Shown in pieces: positions 18,141-27,540 of a stretch of 64,000 nt of DNA; within the stretch, counting starts at the first letter, position 1; every line of letters begins with the position of its first letter. Location of the stretch: positions 992,001-1,056,000 of the forward strand of contig JACJNW010000028.1 in NCBI GenBank assembly GCA_014695195.1. The letters run 5' to 3'. The notes beneath the pieces are model-generated. The model ran no database searches and was not told where the DNA came from. It was given only the letters and a program-made list of their open reading frames with translations. This DNA comes from Cyanobacteria bacterium FACHB-DQ100. GTDB taxonomy: Bacteria; Cyanobacteriota; Cyanobacteriia; Leptolyngbyales; Leptolyngbyaceae. The position numbers and the translations under genes are program-made.

Positions 18141-18448
18141 AGGCTGATCAACAGCAACAGCGTTGCCATAACCTGAGTTGGGCGCGGACGAATCGCTGGA
18201 ATCAACGCTTCACGCACCAAAATCGACGCACAAGCTCCGACTGTCAGCACCAAGCCCAGCAGTAAGTACGCCGATGCCGACTGCGCCGACTCCGACTGTA
18301 TCATCCAGACACTAAACAGCGCCATCGACAGCGCTAACATGAGCGTCTCAATCAACTGGGGAGGATTCTCCTGGCTCATAAACTCGATCGTGTGCCAAAA
18401 ACTCCGCCACTGCCGCATAACCCTTCCCCGCGCCAAGAAACTTGTCAT
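18104..18448 (-). CDS. Small uncharacterised three-helix membrane protein
   Basis: This is a 114-residue protein with an N-terminal amphipathic basic stretch and three hydrophobic segments: about 35-52 (LMLALSMALFSVWM), 59-80 (SAYLLLGLVLTVGACASIL) and 92-108 (VMATLLLLISLYGFADFL). I do not recognise a family. An internal ATG at 18418 (MRQWRSFWHTIEFM) could be the true start. It overlaps hpsP tail-to-tail by 37 bp and is followed, in its upstream direction, by the phosphoribosyltransferase gene 14 nt away, so it may be its operon partner. Coding status rests on the coherent membrane topology; moderate confidence. Confidence 0.6.
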   Translation of the reverse strand: MTSFLARGRVMRQWRSFWHTIEFMSQENPPQLIETLMLALSMALFSVWMIQSESAQSASAYLLLGLVLTVGACASILVREALIPAIRPRPTQVMATLLLLISLYGFADFLRISR

Positions 18449-18461
18449 CCTTCTACCTTTA

Positions 18462-19118
18462 TCAGGTTTGCAAAGTTTTTTTCAAGTCTGCGATCGCGCT
18501 TTCGAGTTCCACTTGCGGGAACGATCGATAAAATCGACTCACGCTGAAGAAAGGCTCCGGAGTCGCCAGCACTAAGACGCGATCGCCATACTCATATAAT
18601 CGTTTAATTAATTCGGCGGGGGCAACAGGTGCACAAATCCAAATTTCTTGCGGTTGCTGTTCGCGCAGGGCTTTCGCCGCTACCGAAATCGTCATACCTG
18701 TCGCAATTCCATCGTCAACGAGAATGGCAATTTTACCGGATGCTGTCACATCCGGACGATCTCGAAATTGCTCCAGTTGTTCTTTCGCTTTAGTTTGGGC
18801 ACGTTCTAGCGCCTCTTGCCAACCTGAAAGCCTGACATTGAGCGATCGCAAAACCTGCCCGTCGGCAGTCACGGCTCCGATCGCCAGTTCTGGATCTTGA
18901 GGACGAGTAATTTTCTTAGCCACTAGAATATCAAGCGGACAGTGAAGCGCTTCGGCGATCGCGGCTCCAATTCCGACTCCTCCACGCGGCAGCGCATAAA
19001 CGATGTAAGAGGCATCGAGAGATTGGGCTTCCTTCAGAACTAATTGAGCGAGTTGGCGACCTGCATCAGCGCGATCGTCAAATAAGATGGCATCCGGAGA
19101 CAATTGCGGCGAAAACAT
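18462..19118 (-). CDS. Phosphoribosyltransferase-family protein
   Basis: This is a type I phosphoribosyltransferase fold protein. The PRPP-binding loop is IAILVDDGIATGMT, with the two acidic residues and the ATGMT loop; ALPRGGVGIGAAIAEAL and VAKKITRP are also typical. The 218-residue length fits stand-alone cyanobacterial PRTase-like proteins whose substrate is not known. The ATG at 19118 was chosen because AGGAGG lies 4 nt upstream (19123-19128 on the complement). An upstream TTG at 19133 has no such site. It lies 77 nt downstream of hisD and may be read through from it. Confidence 0.9.
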   Translation of the reverse strand: MFSPQLSPDAILFDDRADAGRQLAQLVLKEAQSLDASYIVYALPRGGVGIGAAIAEALHCPLDILVAKKITRPQDPELAIGAVTADGQVLRSLNVRLSGWQEALERAQTKAKEQLEQFRDRPDVTASGKIAILVDDGIATGMTISVAAKALREQQPQEIWICAPVAPAELIKRLYEYGDRVLVLATPEPFFSVSRFYRSFPQVELESAIADLKKTLQT

Positions 19119-19195
19119 CGTTCCTCCTGCCAAATCTAAAAACTACTTTCAGCTTAGATCAAGCTTCTTGTTCCGGACAGAGACATCTTAAAAGC

Positions 19196-20506
19196 TTACG
19201 CCTCGCCTTTTAGATCTTTCATCCGAACTCGCACAGAATTCGCGTGAGAATGCAACCCTTCTGCGGTCGCCAGGCTGTCTACCGCACTCGCAACTTTCTG
19301 AAGTGCGATCGGTGAATATTGGATCAAGCTGGAGTGCTTCAAAAAGGTTTCTACACCCAGCGGTGACGCATATCGAGCCGATCCAGAAGTCGGCAGGGTA
19401 TGATTCGGCCCAGCTAAATAATCACCAACCGCTTCAGGCGTTGAATCGCCTAAGAAAATCGCGCCTGCGTGTCGAATGTTTTGCAGCAATTCCCAAGGTT
19501 CAGCCACTTCGAGTTCTAAATGCTCTGGAGCAAACTCGTTTGACAATTCTGCGGCGGCGGCTAGAGAATCCACGACGATGACGATGCCGTAATGAGCGAT
19601 CGCCTTTTCCGTCAAAATCCGACGCGGATGATCGATCAGCTGCTGTTCCACTTCATCCACAACCTTACGAGCCAAAATCGAATCAGTCGTAATCAGAATT
19701 GAGGCTGCCATCGCATCGTGTTCGGCTTGTGCCAGCATATCAGCGGCAACGTGAGTCGGGTTTGCCGTGTGATCGGCAATCACCAGCACTTCTGAAGGCC
19801 CTGCCAGCGAATCAATTCCGACCGTGCCGTAAACGAGCTTTTTCGCCAGCGTCACGTAAATGTTACCCGGCCCGGTAATCACATCAACCTTTGGAACAGT
19901 TTCTGTTCCATACGCTAATGCCCCGATCGCTTGCGCTCCCCCAACTCGATAAATTTCGGTCACACCCGCTTCCTGAGCCGCCACGAGAACGGCTGGACTA
20001 ATTGCTTTATCTTTTCCGGGTGGTGTCACCATCACGACACGCGGCACCTGAGCGACGATCGCCGGAACCGCATTCATCAGCACCGTACTCGGATAGCAAG
20101 CCTTGCCACCCGGAACGTACAAGCCCGCACGATCGACCGGAGTATACCGTTTCCCCAGCACAATCTCATCTTCGCCAAAATGCACCCAGCTTTTTGGGAC
20201 GCGCTGACGATGAAAGGCTTCGATTTGCTGACGAGCTAACCGGATCGCGTCGAGCAGTTCTCCTGAAACTTGGTGGTACGCAGCTTCAAGCTCACGCGCA
20301 CTCACTTTGAGTTCTTCAGGCTTTAAGTCTTGTTGATCAAACTCTAGGGTGTACGCGAGTAAGGCGCGATCGCCTTGGCGTTTTACAGCTTGCAGTACCT
20401 CCCGGACTGTCGCTTCTTTATGTACAACTTGCTCGTCATGAGTACGATCGCAAATGCGTCGCAGTTCAGATCTTGCCTCAGCCCACTGAGTAATAATTCG
20501 CAGCAT
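19196..20506 (-). CDS. hisD: Histidinol dehydrogenase
   Basis: HisD is the zinc enzyme catalysing the last two steps of histidine biosynthesis (histidinol to histidine, NAD-dependent). The length of 436 residues is typical. Family blocks are GPGNIYVTLAKK, GIDSLAGPSEVLVIAD, the zinc/catalytic LAQAEHDAMA, EFAPEHLEL and GPNHTLPTSGSARYASPL. The start MLRIITQWAEARSEL at 20506 is the natural one. It is divergent from rpsT with 211 bp between. The hisZ gene elsewhere in the window shows that the pathway is scattered, as is normal in cyanobacteria. Confidence 0.97.
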   Translation of the reverse strand: MLRIITQWAEARSELRRICDRTHDEQVVHKEATVREVLQAVKRQGDRALLAYTLEFDQQDLKPEELKVSARELEAAYHQVSGELLDAIRLARQQIEAFHRQRVPKSWVHFGEDEIVLGKRYTPVDRAGLYVPGGKACYPSTVLMNAVPAIVAQVPRVVMVTPPGKDKAISPAVLVAAQEAGVTEIYRVGGAQAIGALAYGTETVPKVDVITGPGNIYVTLAKKLVYGTVGIDSLAGPSEVLVIADHTANPTHVAADMLAQAEHDAMAASILITTDSILARKVVDEVEQQLIDHPRRILTEKAIAHYGIVIVVDSLAAAAELSNEFAPEHLELEVAEPWELLQNIRHAGAIFLGDSTPEAVGDYLAGPNHTLPTSGSARYASPLGVETFLKHSSLIQYSPIALQKVASAVDSLATAEGLHSHANSVRVRMKDLKGEA

Positions 20507-20612
20507 GGAGTTATGTCAGTCGTGAAAGAACCCGTCCGAGAGAAATGCAGGGTTTGAATGATTCTAACGATCTCGTGCCCAAAATGGGGAGCTTCTATGT
20601 CTTTTTATCTAG

Positions 20613-21014
<402 letters not shown>

Positions 21015-21032
21015 TTTGCACTTTTACAAAGA

Positions 21033-21836
21033 ATGCAGCTGATCGATACTCATGTGCATATCAATTTCGACGCATTCAAGCCGGATTTGGATGCGATCGC
21101 GTCGCGCTGGCGTGAAGCGGGTGTCGTTCGACTCGTTCATTCCTGCGTGGAGCCGTCAGAATTCGATCAAATTCGAGCCTTAGCCGATCGCTTTCCAGAA
21201 TTATTCTTTGCAGTGGGACTTCACCCGCTGGATGTCGAGGAAAAGTGGTCAACGGATTCGACTTCAGAGATTCTGACCTTAGCGCAGTCCGATCAGCGAG
21301 TTGTGGCAATTGGCGAAATGGGCTTGGATTTTTTCAAGGCAGAGAATCGAGACCAGCAGATCGAAGCGTTTCGGGCGCAGCTTGCGATCGCGCAACAGCT
21401 CGATTTGCCTGTGATCATTCACTGTCGAGATGCGGCTGAAACGATGGCGCAGGTTGTGCAGCAGTTTTGGCAAGAACAAGGACAAGTCAAGGGTGTGATG
21501 CACTGCTGGGGCGGAACTCCAGAGGAAACGCAATGGTTTCTCGATCTGGGGTTCTACATCAGCTTTAGTGGAACGGTGACGTTTAAGAACGCCAAGCAAA
21601 TTCACGCATCCGCTCAAATGGTTCCAAGCGATCGCATCTTAATCGAAACTGATTGTCCGTTTCTTGCTCCAGTTCCCAAGCGCGGCGAGCGACGAAATGA
21701 GCCTTCCTACGTTCAATACGTTGCTCGTCAGGTTGCCGCTTTACGCGATACGTCGATCGAGCAGCTTGCCGCGCAAACGACTCAGAACGCTTGTCAACTC
21801 TTTGGCTTAACGGTTCCTGAACTGGCAGTGATCTGA
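21033..21836 (+). CDS. tatD: TatD-family metal-dependent hydrolase (DNase)
   Basis: TatD enzymes are metal-dependent nucleases of the amidohydrolase superfamily with a TIM-barrel fold. Visible metal-ligand motifs are DTHVHINFD, the GEMGLDFF glutamate, [16 protein letters not shown] and [11 protein letters not shown]. The 267-residue length is normal. The sequence RRNEPSYV near the C-terminus also matches the family. It is co-directional with rpsT and precedes the rpoB leader. The biological role (DNA repair or turnover, tRNA processing) is not settled for the family. Confidence 0.96.
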   Translation: MQLIDTHVHINFDAFKPDLDAIASRWREAGVVRLVHSCVEPSEFDQIRALADRFPELFFAVGLHPLDVEEKWSTDSTSEILTLAQSDQRVVAIGEMGLDFFKAENRDQQIEAFRAQLAIAQQLDLPVIIHCRDAAETMAQVVQQFWQEQGQVKGVMHCWGGTPEETQWFLDLGFYISFSGTVTFKNAKQIHASAQMVPSDRILIETDCPFLAPVPKRGERRNEPSYVQYVARQVAALRDTSIEQLAAQTTQNACQLFGLTVPELAVI

Positions 21837-22219
21837 ATCGAAAATAGATCACACAAATTCGCGAGATCGTCAAGACACAAAATGAAAAACTTGCGTCATA
21901 ATGAGAAGAGTGCGAAAATTGCTAGGCAAAATTTTGATCGGCCTGTTGACTCCCCAACCTCTCAGTTCTGAGAAGTTGACGTTTCGAGCGCCCTGTGCTT
22001 TGCAAATTCCCAAAAGCTAAAGGCTTCGCGGCTCATCTTTTCGTTCCAATTTTCATTTGGAAACTTTGGAGGCTCAACTGGATACTACCCCGTTCCACCA
22101 ATTAAATATCTCGTTGTTTTGGGATTCTTAAGAAACCCAAACTTTTTGCATTGTCATATTTTTGCAATTACCGTAAATCTCGGATTCGCGATCGATTCGC
22201 GACCCTTCAGAGGAGACGC
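21837..22219 (+). promoter_or_regulatory. 383-bp rpoB upstream/leader region
   Basis: No gene was found here. It holds several hairpins: CTCAG-TT-CTGAG near 21960, a TTCCAA/TTGGAA stem near 22045-22065, and a terminator-like structure at 22118-22147. The region likely contains the rpoB promoter and a long 5' leader. I could not fix a -35/-10 pair. AGAGGAG ahead of the ATG at 22220 is a good ribosome binding site. Confidence 0.5.
22118..22147 (+). terminator. Terminator-like hairpin in the rpoB leader
   Basis: TTTGGG (22118-22123) pairs with CCCAAA (22136-22141). The interior TTCTTAAGAA is itself self-complementary, and CTTTTT follows. It is 73 nt upstream of the rpoB start, so it could act as an attenuator, or as the end of tatD transcription. 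Confidence 0.5.
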
Positions 22220-25200
22220 ATGACTGAGCAGCTTACCTACACCACCCCCGCTTTCGTATTGCCGGACTTGGTTGAGATTCAGCGGGCAAGCTTCCGCTGG
22301 TTCCTAGAAGAAGGCTTGATCGAAGAACTCGATAGTTTTTCGCCTATTACTGACTATACCGGGAAGTTAGAGCTTCATTTTATCGGGAAGAACTTCAAGC
22401 TGAAGCGTCCGAAGTACGATGTCGATGAAGCAAAACGTCGCGATAGCACTTACGCCGTTCAGATGTATGTCCCCACGCGCCTCATCAACAAAGAGACTGG
22501 GGAAATCAAAGAGCAGGAAGTGTTTATCGGTGACCTGCCGCTGATGACCGATCGAGGGACGTTCATTATCAACGGCGCAGAACGAGTGATTGTGAATCAG
22601 ATCGTTCGTAGCCCTGGCGTGTACTACAAATCAGAAACTGATAAGAACGGTCGTCGGACTTACAACGCGAGTTTGATTCCGAACCGAGGTGCTTGGCTGA
22701 AATTTGAAACCGACAAGAATGACCTGGTTTGGGTACGGATTGATAAAACTCGGAAGCTGTCGGCTCAAGTGCTATTAAAAGCATTGGGTCTAAGCGATAA
22801 CGAGATTTTTGATTCGTTGCGCCATCCGGAGTATTTCCAGAAAACGATCGAAAAAGAAGGTCAGTACGGCGAAGAAGAAGCGCTGATGGAGCTTTACCGG
22901 AAATTACGTCCGGGTGAACCTCCGACGGTTTCAGGTGGGGCACAGCTTTTAGAGTCTCGATTCTTTGATCCAAAACGCTACGACTTGGGCAAAGTCGGAC
23001 GCTACAAGCTGAACAAGAAGCTTCGCCTCAACGTCCCGGAAACGACTCGCGTTCTGACTCCGCAGGATATTTTGAGCGCGATCGACTATCTGATTAACCT
23101 TGAGTTTGATATCGGCATGATCGACGATATTGATCACTTGGGTAATCGTCGCGTTCGTTCTGTGGGTGAACTGCTGCAAAACCAAGTCCGCGTTGGCTTG
23201 AACCGTTTAGAAAGAATCATTCGGGAACGGATGACGGTTTCTGATGCGGATTCACTGACTCCGGCATCGCTTGTTAACCCGAAACCGTTGGTGGCGGCGA
23301 TCAAGGAATTCTTCGGTTCATCGCAGTTGTCGCAGTTCATGGATCAAACCAATCCATTGGCTGAGTTGACCCACAAGCGCCGGATCAGTGCCTTAGGCCC
23401 CGGTGGTTTAACTCGTGAACGGGCAGGGTTTGCGGTTCGTGACATTCATCCCTCGCACTACGGGCGGATTTGTCCGATCGAAACTCCTGAAGGCCCGAAT
23501 GCTGGTTTGATTGGATCACTAGCGACTCACGCCCGCGTCAATCCATATGGATTTATCGCGACCCCTTACTATAAAGTCGAAAACGGTCGCGTTCGGAAAG
23601 ACTTGCCTGCGATCTACATGACCGCAGACGAAGAAGACGATTTGCGGGTGGCAGCGGGTGACATCAACACCGATGACGACAACAACATCATCGGGGAATC
23701 GATCGCCGTTCGCTACCGTCAGGACTTTACGACCGCAACGCCTGAAGAAGTCGATTATGTCGCCGTTTCTCCGGTGCAGATTATTTCGGTTGCGACTTCG
23801 CTGATTCCGTTCCTCGAACACGATGACGCGAACCGAGCGCTGATGGGATCAAACATGCAGCGTCAAGCTGTGCCGCTCTTGCGTCCAGAGCGTCCTTTAG
23901 TTGGAACTGGACTCGAAGCACAAGCAGCGCGTGACTCTGGGATGGTAATCGTCAGCCGGACCGATGGCGAAGTGAGCTACGTGGATGCGAACTCGATCAA
24001 AGTGCGAGACGCACAAACCAACAAAGAGATCGAATACCAGGTTCAGAAATATCAGAGATCGAACCAAGATACCTGTTTGAACCAGCGTCCGATCGTCTTT
24101 GTCGGCGATAAGGTGGTCGCAGGTGAAATCCTTGCGGATGGTTCTGCAACAGAGCGCGGCGAACTGGCGCTCGGTCAGAATATTCTCGTGGCGTATATGC
24201 CGTGGGAAGGCTACAACTACGAGGACGCGATTCTAATCAGCGAACGTCTGGTATACGACGACGTTTACACCTCGATCCACATCGAGAAATACGAGATCGA
24301 AGCGCGTCAGACCAAGCTAGGGCCTGAAGAAATCACTCGCGAAATCCCGAACGTTGGGGAAGATTCCCTGCGCCAGTTGGATGAAAACGGCATTATCCGC
24401 ATCGGTGCATATGTCGAAGCGGGCGATATTCTCGTCGGTAAAGTCACGCCGAAAGGCGAATCAGATCAGCCACCCGAAGAAAAACTCTTGAGAGCGATTT
24501 TCGGTGAAAAGGCGCGGGATGTGCGCGATAACTCGCTGCGTGTTCCGAACGGTGAGAAAGGTCGGATCGTTGACGTGCGGGTATTCACTCGCGAACAAGG
24601 CGACGAACTTCCTCCGGGTGCAAATATGGTTGTTCGGGTGTATGTCGCTCAGAAACGGAAGATCCAAGTCGGCGACAAGATGGCGGGACGACACGGAAAC
24701 AAAGGAATTATCTCGCGGATTCTACCGATCGAAGATATGCCCTATCTCCCCGATGGCACTCCAGTTGACATCGTCTTGAACCCGCTGGGTGTACCGAGCC
24801 GGATGAACGTCGGTCAGGTGTACGAATGTCTCTTAGGCTGGGCGGCGGAATGCTTGGATGCTCGATTCAAAATCGTGCCATTCGATGAAATGCACGGCGA
24901 CGAGAAATCGCGTGAATCGGTGCATGGCAAGCTGCAAGAAGCCCAAGAAACGCGGATTAAAGCGAGTGCCGATGGCTACTGGCTCTACAATCCAGACGAT
25001 CCGGGCAAGATTCAGGTCTACGACGGTCGCACTGGTGAAGCCTTCGATCGACCGATTACGATCGGTAAAGCCTACATGCTGAAGCTGGTTCACTTGGTAG
25101 ACGACAAGATCCACGCACGATCGACCGGCCCTTACTCGCTCGTGACTCAGCAACCGCTGGGTGGAAAAGCACAGCAAGGCGGACAGCGATTCGGAGAAAT

Positions 25201-25540
25201 GGAAGTGTGGGCGCTCGAAGCATTCGGAGCCGCTTACACCCTGCAAGAATTGCTGACTGTGAAATCCGACGATATGCAGGGACGAAATGAAGCGCTGAAC
25301 GCGATCGTCAAAGGTAAAGCGATTCCGCGACCGGGAACACCCGAATCATTCAAGGTGTTGATGCGCGAGTTGCAGTCGCTTTGTCTGGATGTCGCCGTTC
25401 ACAAAGTCGAAACCAAAGACGATGGCAGCAGCCGCGATATGGAAGTCGATTTGATGGCGGATGTAAACAGCCGTCGCGCTCCGTCTCGTCCGACCTACGA
25501 ATCGATTTCGCGTGAATCGCTCGAAGACGACGAAGACTAA
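22220..25540 (+). CDS. rpoB: RNA polymerase beta subunit
   Basis: This is the beta subunit of DNA-directed RNA polymerase, 1106 residues, as usual for cyanobacteria. Landmarks are the start [20 protein letters not shown]; the rifampicin-region segment [20 protein letters not shown] with [25 protein letters not shown]; and [20 protein letters not shown] near the C-terminus. The ATG at 22220 is preceded by AGAGGAG; an upstream in-frame start at 22151 would only add an unconserved leader. It is followed after 73 nt (with a perfect hairpin) by rpoC1. Confidence 0.99.
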   Translation: MTEQLTYTTPAFVLPDLVEIQRASFRWFLEEGLIEELDSFSPITDYTGKLELHFIGKNFKLKRPKYDVDEAKRRDSTYAVQMYVPTRLINKETGEIKEQEVFIGDLPLMTDRGTFIINGAERVIVNQIVRSPGVYYKSETDKNGRRTYNASLIPNRGAWLKFETDKNDLVWVRIDKTRKLSAQVLLKALGLSDNEIFDSLRHPEYFQKTIEKEGQYGEEEALMELYRKLRPGEPPTVSGGAQLLESRFFDPKRYDLGKVGRYKLNKKLRLNVPETTRVLTPQDILSAIDYLINLEFDIGMIDDIDHLGNRRVRSVGELLQNQVRVGLNRLERIIRERMTVSDADSLTPASLVNPKPLVAAIKEFFGSSQLSQFMDQTNPLAELTHKRRISALGPGGLTRERAGFAVRDIHPSHYGRICPIETPEGPNAGLIGSLATHARVNPYGFIATPYYKVENGRVRKDLPAIYMTADEEDDLRVAAGDINTDDDNNIIGESIAVRYRQDFTTATPEEVDYVAVSPVQIISVATSLIPFLEHDDANRALMGSNMQRQAVPLLRPERPLVGTGLEAQAARDSGMVIVSRTDGEVSYVDANSIKVRDAQTNKEIEYQVQKYQRSNQDTCLNQRPIVFVGDKVVAGEILADGSATERGELALGQNILVAYMPWEGYNYEDAILISERLVYDDVYTSIHIEKYEIEARQTKLGPEEITREIPNVGEDSLRQLDENGIIRIGAYVEAGDILVGKVTPKGESDQPPEEKLLRAIFGEKARDVRDNSLRVPNGEKGRIVDVRVFTREQGDELPPGANMVVRVYVAQKRKIQVGDKMAGRHGNKGIISRILPIEDMPYLPDGTPVDIVLNPLGVPSRMNVGQVYECLLGWAAECLDARFKIVPFDEMHGDEKSRESVHGKLQEAQETRIKASADGYWLYNPDDPGKIQVYDGRTGEAFDRPITIGKAYMLKLVHLVDDKIHARSTGPYSLVTQQPLGGKAQQGGQRFGEMEVWALEAFGAAYTLQELLTVKSDDMQGRNEALNAIVKGKAIPRPGTPESFKVLMRELQSLCLDVAVHKVETKDDGSSRDMEVDLMADVNSRRAPSRPTYESISRESLEDDED

Positions 25541-25550
25541 ATTTAAGCCA

Positions 25551-25581
25551 GAGCGATGAACCGCTTTCAAGTTCATCGCTC
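25551..25581 (+). promoter_or_regulatory. Perfect 11-bp hairpin between rpoB and rpoC1
   Basis: GAGCGATGAAC (25551-25561) pairs perfectly with GTTCATCGCTC (25571-25581) across a 9-nt loop, 10 nt after the rpoB stop. No T-run follows, so it looks like an mRNA processing or stability element rather than a terminator. Confidence 0.6.
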
Positions 25582-25613
25582 ATCCTTCTTTCTCTACACT
25601 CAAGGACAACACG

Positions 25614-27479
25614 ATGCCAAAGCTAGAACAGCGATTTGACTATGTAAAAATCGGTCTGGCATCTCCGGAGCGCATTCGCCAATGGGGAGAGCGGACTTTA
25701 CCGAATGGGCAAGTCGTTGGAGAAGTCACCAAGCCAGAAACGATTAACTACCGCACCCTCAAGCCGGAAATGGATGGCTTGTTTTGTGAGCGGATTTTTG
25801 GACCTGCAAAGGATTGGGAATGCCACTGCGGCAAGTACAAGCGGGTACGTCACCGGGGAATTGTGTGTGAACGCTGCGGCGTGGAAGTGACCGAATCGCG
25901 AGTGCGCCGTCACCGCATGGGATACATCAAACTCGCGGCTCCGGTAGCCCACGTTTGGTATCTCAAAGGGATTCCGAGCTACATGGCAATCTTACTCGAT
26001 ATGCCATTGCGGGATGTCGAGCAAATTGTTTACTTCAACGCTTATGTCGTTCTCAATCCTGGAAACGCTGAGAATCTGACCTACAAGCAATTGCTCACAG
26101 AAGATCAGTGGATTGAAATCGAAGACGAACTCTACAGCGAAGACTCGCAGCTGACAGGCGTAGAAGTGGGCATCGGTGCGGAAGCATTGAAGCAGCTTTT
26201 ACAAGACATTAATCTAGATGAAGAAGCCGAGAGGCTGCGCGAAGAAATTGCGGTTTCTAAAGGACAAAAACGCGCCAAGCTGATCAAACGTCTGCGGGTG
26301 TTGGATAACTTCATCGCCACAGGTTCACTACCGGATTGGATGGTGTTGGATGTTATTCCTGTGATTCCGCCAGATTTGCGTCCGATGGTGCAGTTGGATG
26401 GTGGACGATTTGCGACTTCTGACTTGAATGATCTATATCGTCGCGTGATCAACCGCAATAACCGTCTCGCCCGCCTGCAAGAAATTCTCGCACCGGAAAT
26501 CATTGTGCGAAATGAAAAGCGGATGCTGCAAGAAGCGGTCGATGCCTTGATTGATAACGGTCGTCGCGGTCGAACGGTCGTCGGTGCGAACAACCGTCCG
26601 TTGAAATCGCTTTCTGACATTATTGAAGGGAAGCAAGGTCGATTCCGTCAAAACCTCCTGGGTAAGCGGGTCGATTACTCTGGACGTTCTGTGATCGTTG
26701 TCGGCCCGAAGCTGAAGATCCATCAGTGCGGACTGCCGCGAGAAATGGCGATCGAGCTCTTCCAGCCGTTCGTGATTCACCGTTTGATTCGTCAAGGCTT
26801 AGTGAATAATATCAAAGCCGCGAAGAAACTAATTCAGCGCAATGATCCGACCATCTGGGACGTGCTCGAAGAGGTAATCGAAGGACACCCTGTATTCCTC
26901 AACCGCGCCCCGACGCTGCACCGCTTAGGGATTCAGGCCTTTGAACCGATTTTGGTAGATGGTCGTGCGATTCAACTGCACCCGCTCGTTTGTCCGGCGT
27001 TTAACGCAGACTTTGACGGAGACCAAATGGCAGTTCACGTTCCCCTGTCGCTCGAAGCTCAAGCCGAAGCGCGATTATTAATGCTGGCATCGAATAACAT
27101 TCTTTCGCCTGCAACGGGTCGTCCGATCATCACTCCAAGCCAAGATATGGTCTTGGGCTGCTACTACCTAACCGCAGAAAATCCAGAAGCCACAAACGGC
27201 GAAGGACGCTACTTTGCGAATCTGAACGATGCAATCACAGCCTATGAACAAAACGAAGTTGAACTGCACTCTTACATCTGGGTGCGATTCGATGGAGAAG
27301 TCGAAGGCGGCAACGGTGAATTGATCGAGCAACAAGAGTCCGATGGCATTGTCACTAAAGTTTATGCTTCTTGTCGGCGACGGGAAGATGCAGACGGCAG
27401 CTTGATTTCTCAATACATCAGGACGACACCAGGGCGAATTATCTACAACAAGACGGTGATTGATGCGTTAGCGGGCTAA
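25614..27479 (+). CDS. rpoC1: RNA polymerase gamma subunit (beta' N-terminal part)
   Basis: In cyanobacteria and plastids beta' is split; rpoC1 encodes the N-terminal part with the catalytic centre. The 621 residues include the zinc-binding cluster (CHCGKYKR and [17 protein letters not shown]), the clamp and rudder regions, and the active-site [16 protein letters not shown] with the three Mg-binding aspartates (about residues 466-470). It begins [19 protein letters not shown]. The split gene by itself places the organism among cyanobacteria. Confidence 0.99.
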   Translation: MPKLEQRFDYVKIGLASPERIRQWGERTLPNGQVVGEVTKPETINYRTLKPEMDGLFCERIFGPAKDWECHCGKYKRVRHRGIVCERCGVEVTESRVRRHRMGYIKLAAPVAHVWYLKGIPSYMAILLDMPLRDVEQIVYFNAYVVLNPGNAENLTYKQLLTEDQWIEIEDELYSEDSQLTGVEVGIGAEALKQLLQDINLDEEAERLREEIAVSKGQKRAKLIKRLRVLDNFIATGSLPDWMVLDVIPVIPPDLRPMVQLDGGRFATSDLNDLYRRVINRNNRLARLQEILAPEIIVRNEKRMLQEAVDALIDNGRRGRTVVGANNRPLKSLSDIIEGKQGRFRQNLLGKRVDYSGRSVIVVGPKLKIHQCGLPREMAIELFQPFVIHRLIRQGLVNNIKAAKKLIQRNDPTIWDVLEEVIEGHPVFLNRAPTLHRLGIQAFEPILVDGRAIQLHPLVCPAFNADFDGDQMAVHVPLSLEAQAEARLLMLASNNILSPATGRPIITPSQDMVLGCYYLTAENPEATNGEGRYFANLNDAITAYEQNEVELHSYIWVRFDGEVEGGNGELIEQQESDGIVTKVYASCRRREDADGSLISQYIRTTPGRIIYNKTVIDALAG

Positions 27480-27490
27480 TGGGACAGGAA

Positions 27491-27516
27491 CAAGAGCAAT
27501 CGATCGATTGCTCTTG
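27491..27516. promoter_or_regulatory. 26-bp perfect palindrome between rpoC1 and rpoC2
   Basis: A fully self-complementary 26-mer, CAAGAGCAATCGA followed by its reverse complement, fills most of the 61-nt gap. In RNA it would form a near loop-free stem, without a T-run. Likely an RNase III-type processing or stability element, or a protein-binding site. Confidence 0.6.
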
Positions 27517-27540
27517 AGCCGAACTCCTAACACACAACTC

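Noticed and set aside
27508-27540. TTG start for rpoC2 at 27508
   Set aside because: It lies within the 26-bp palindrome and adds residues not seen in the family; ATG starts at 27541-27562 are better.
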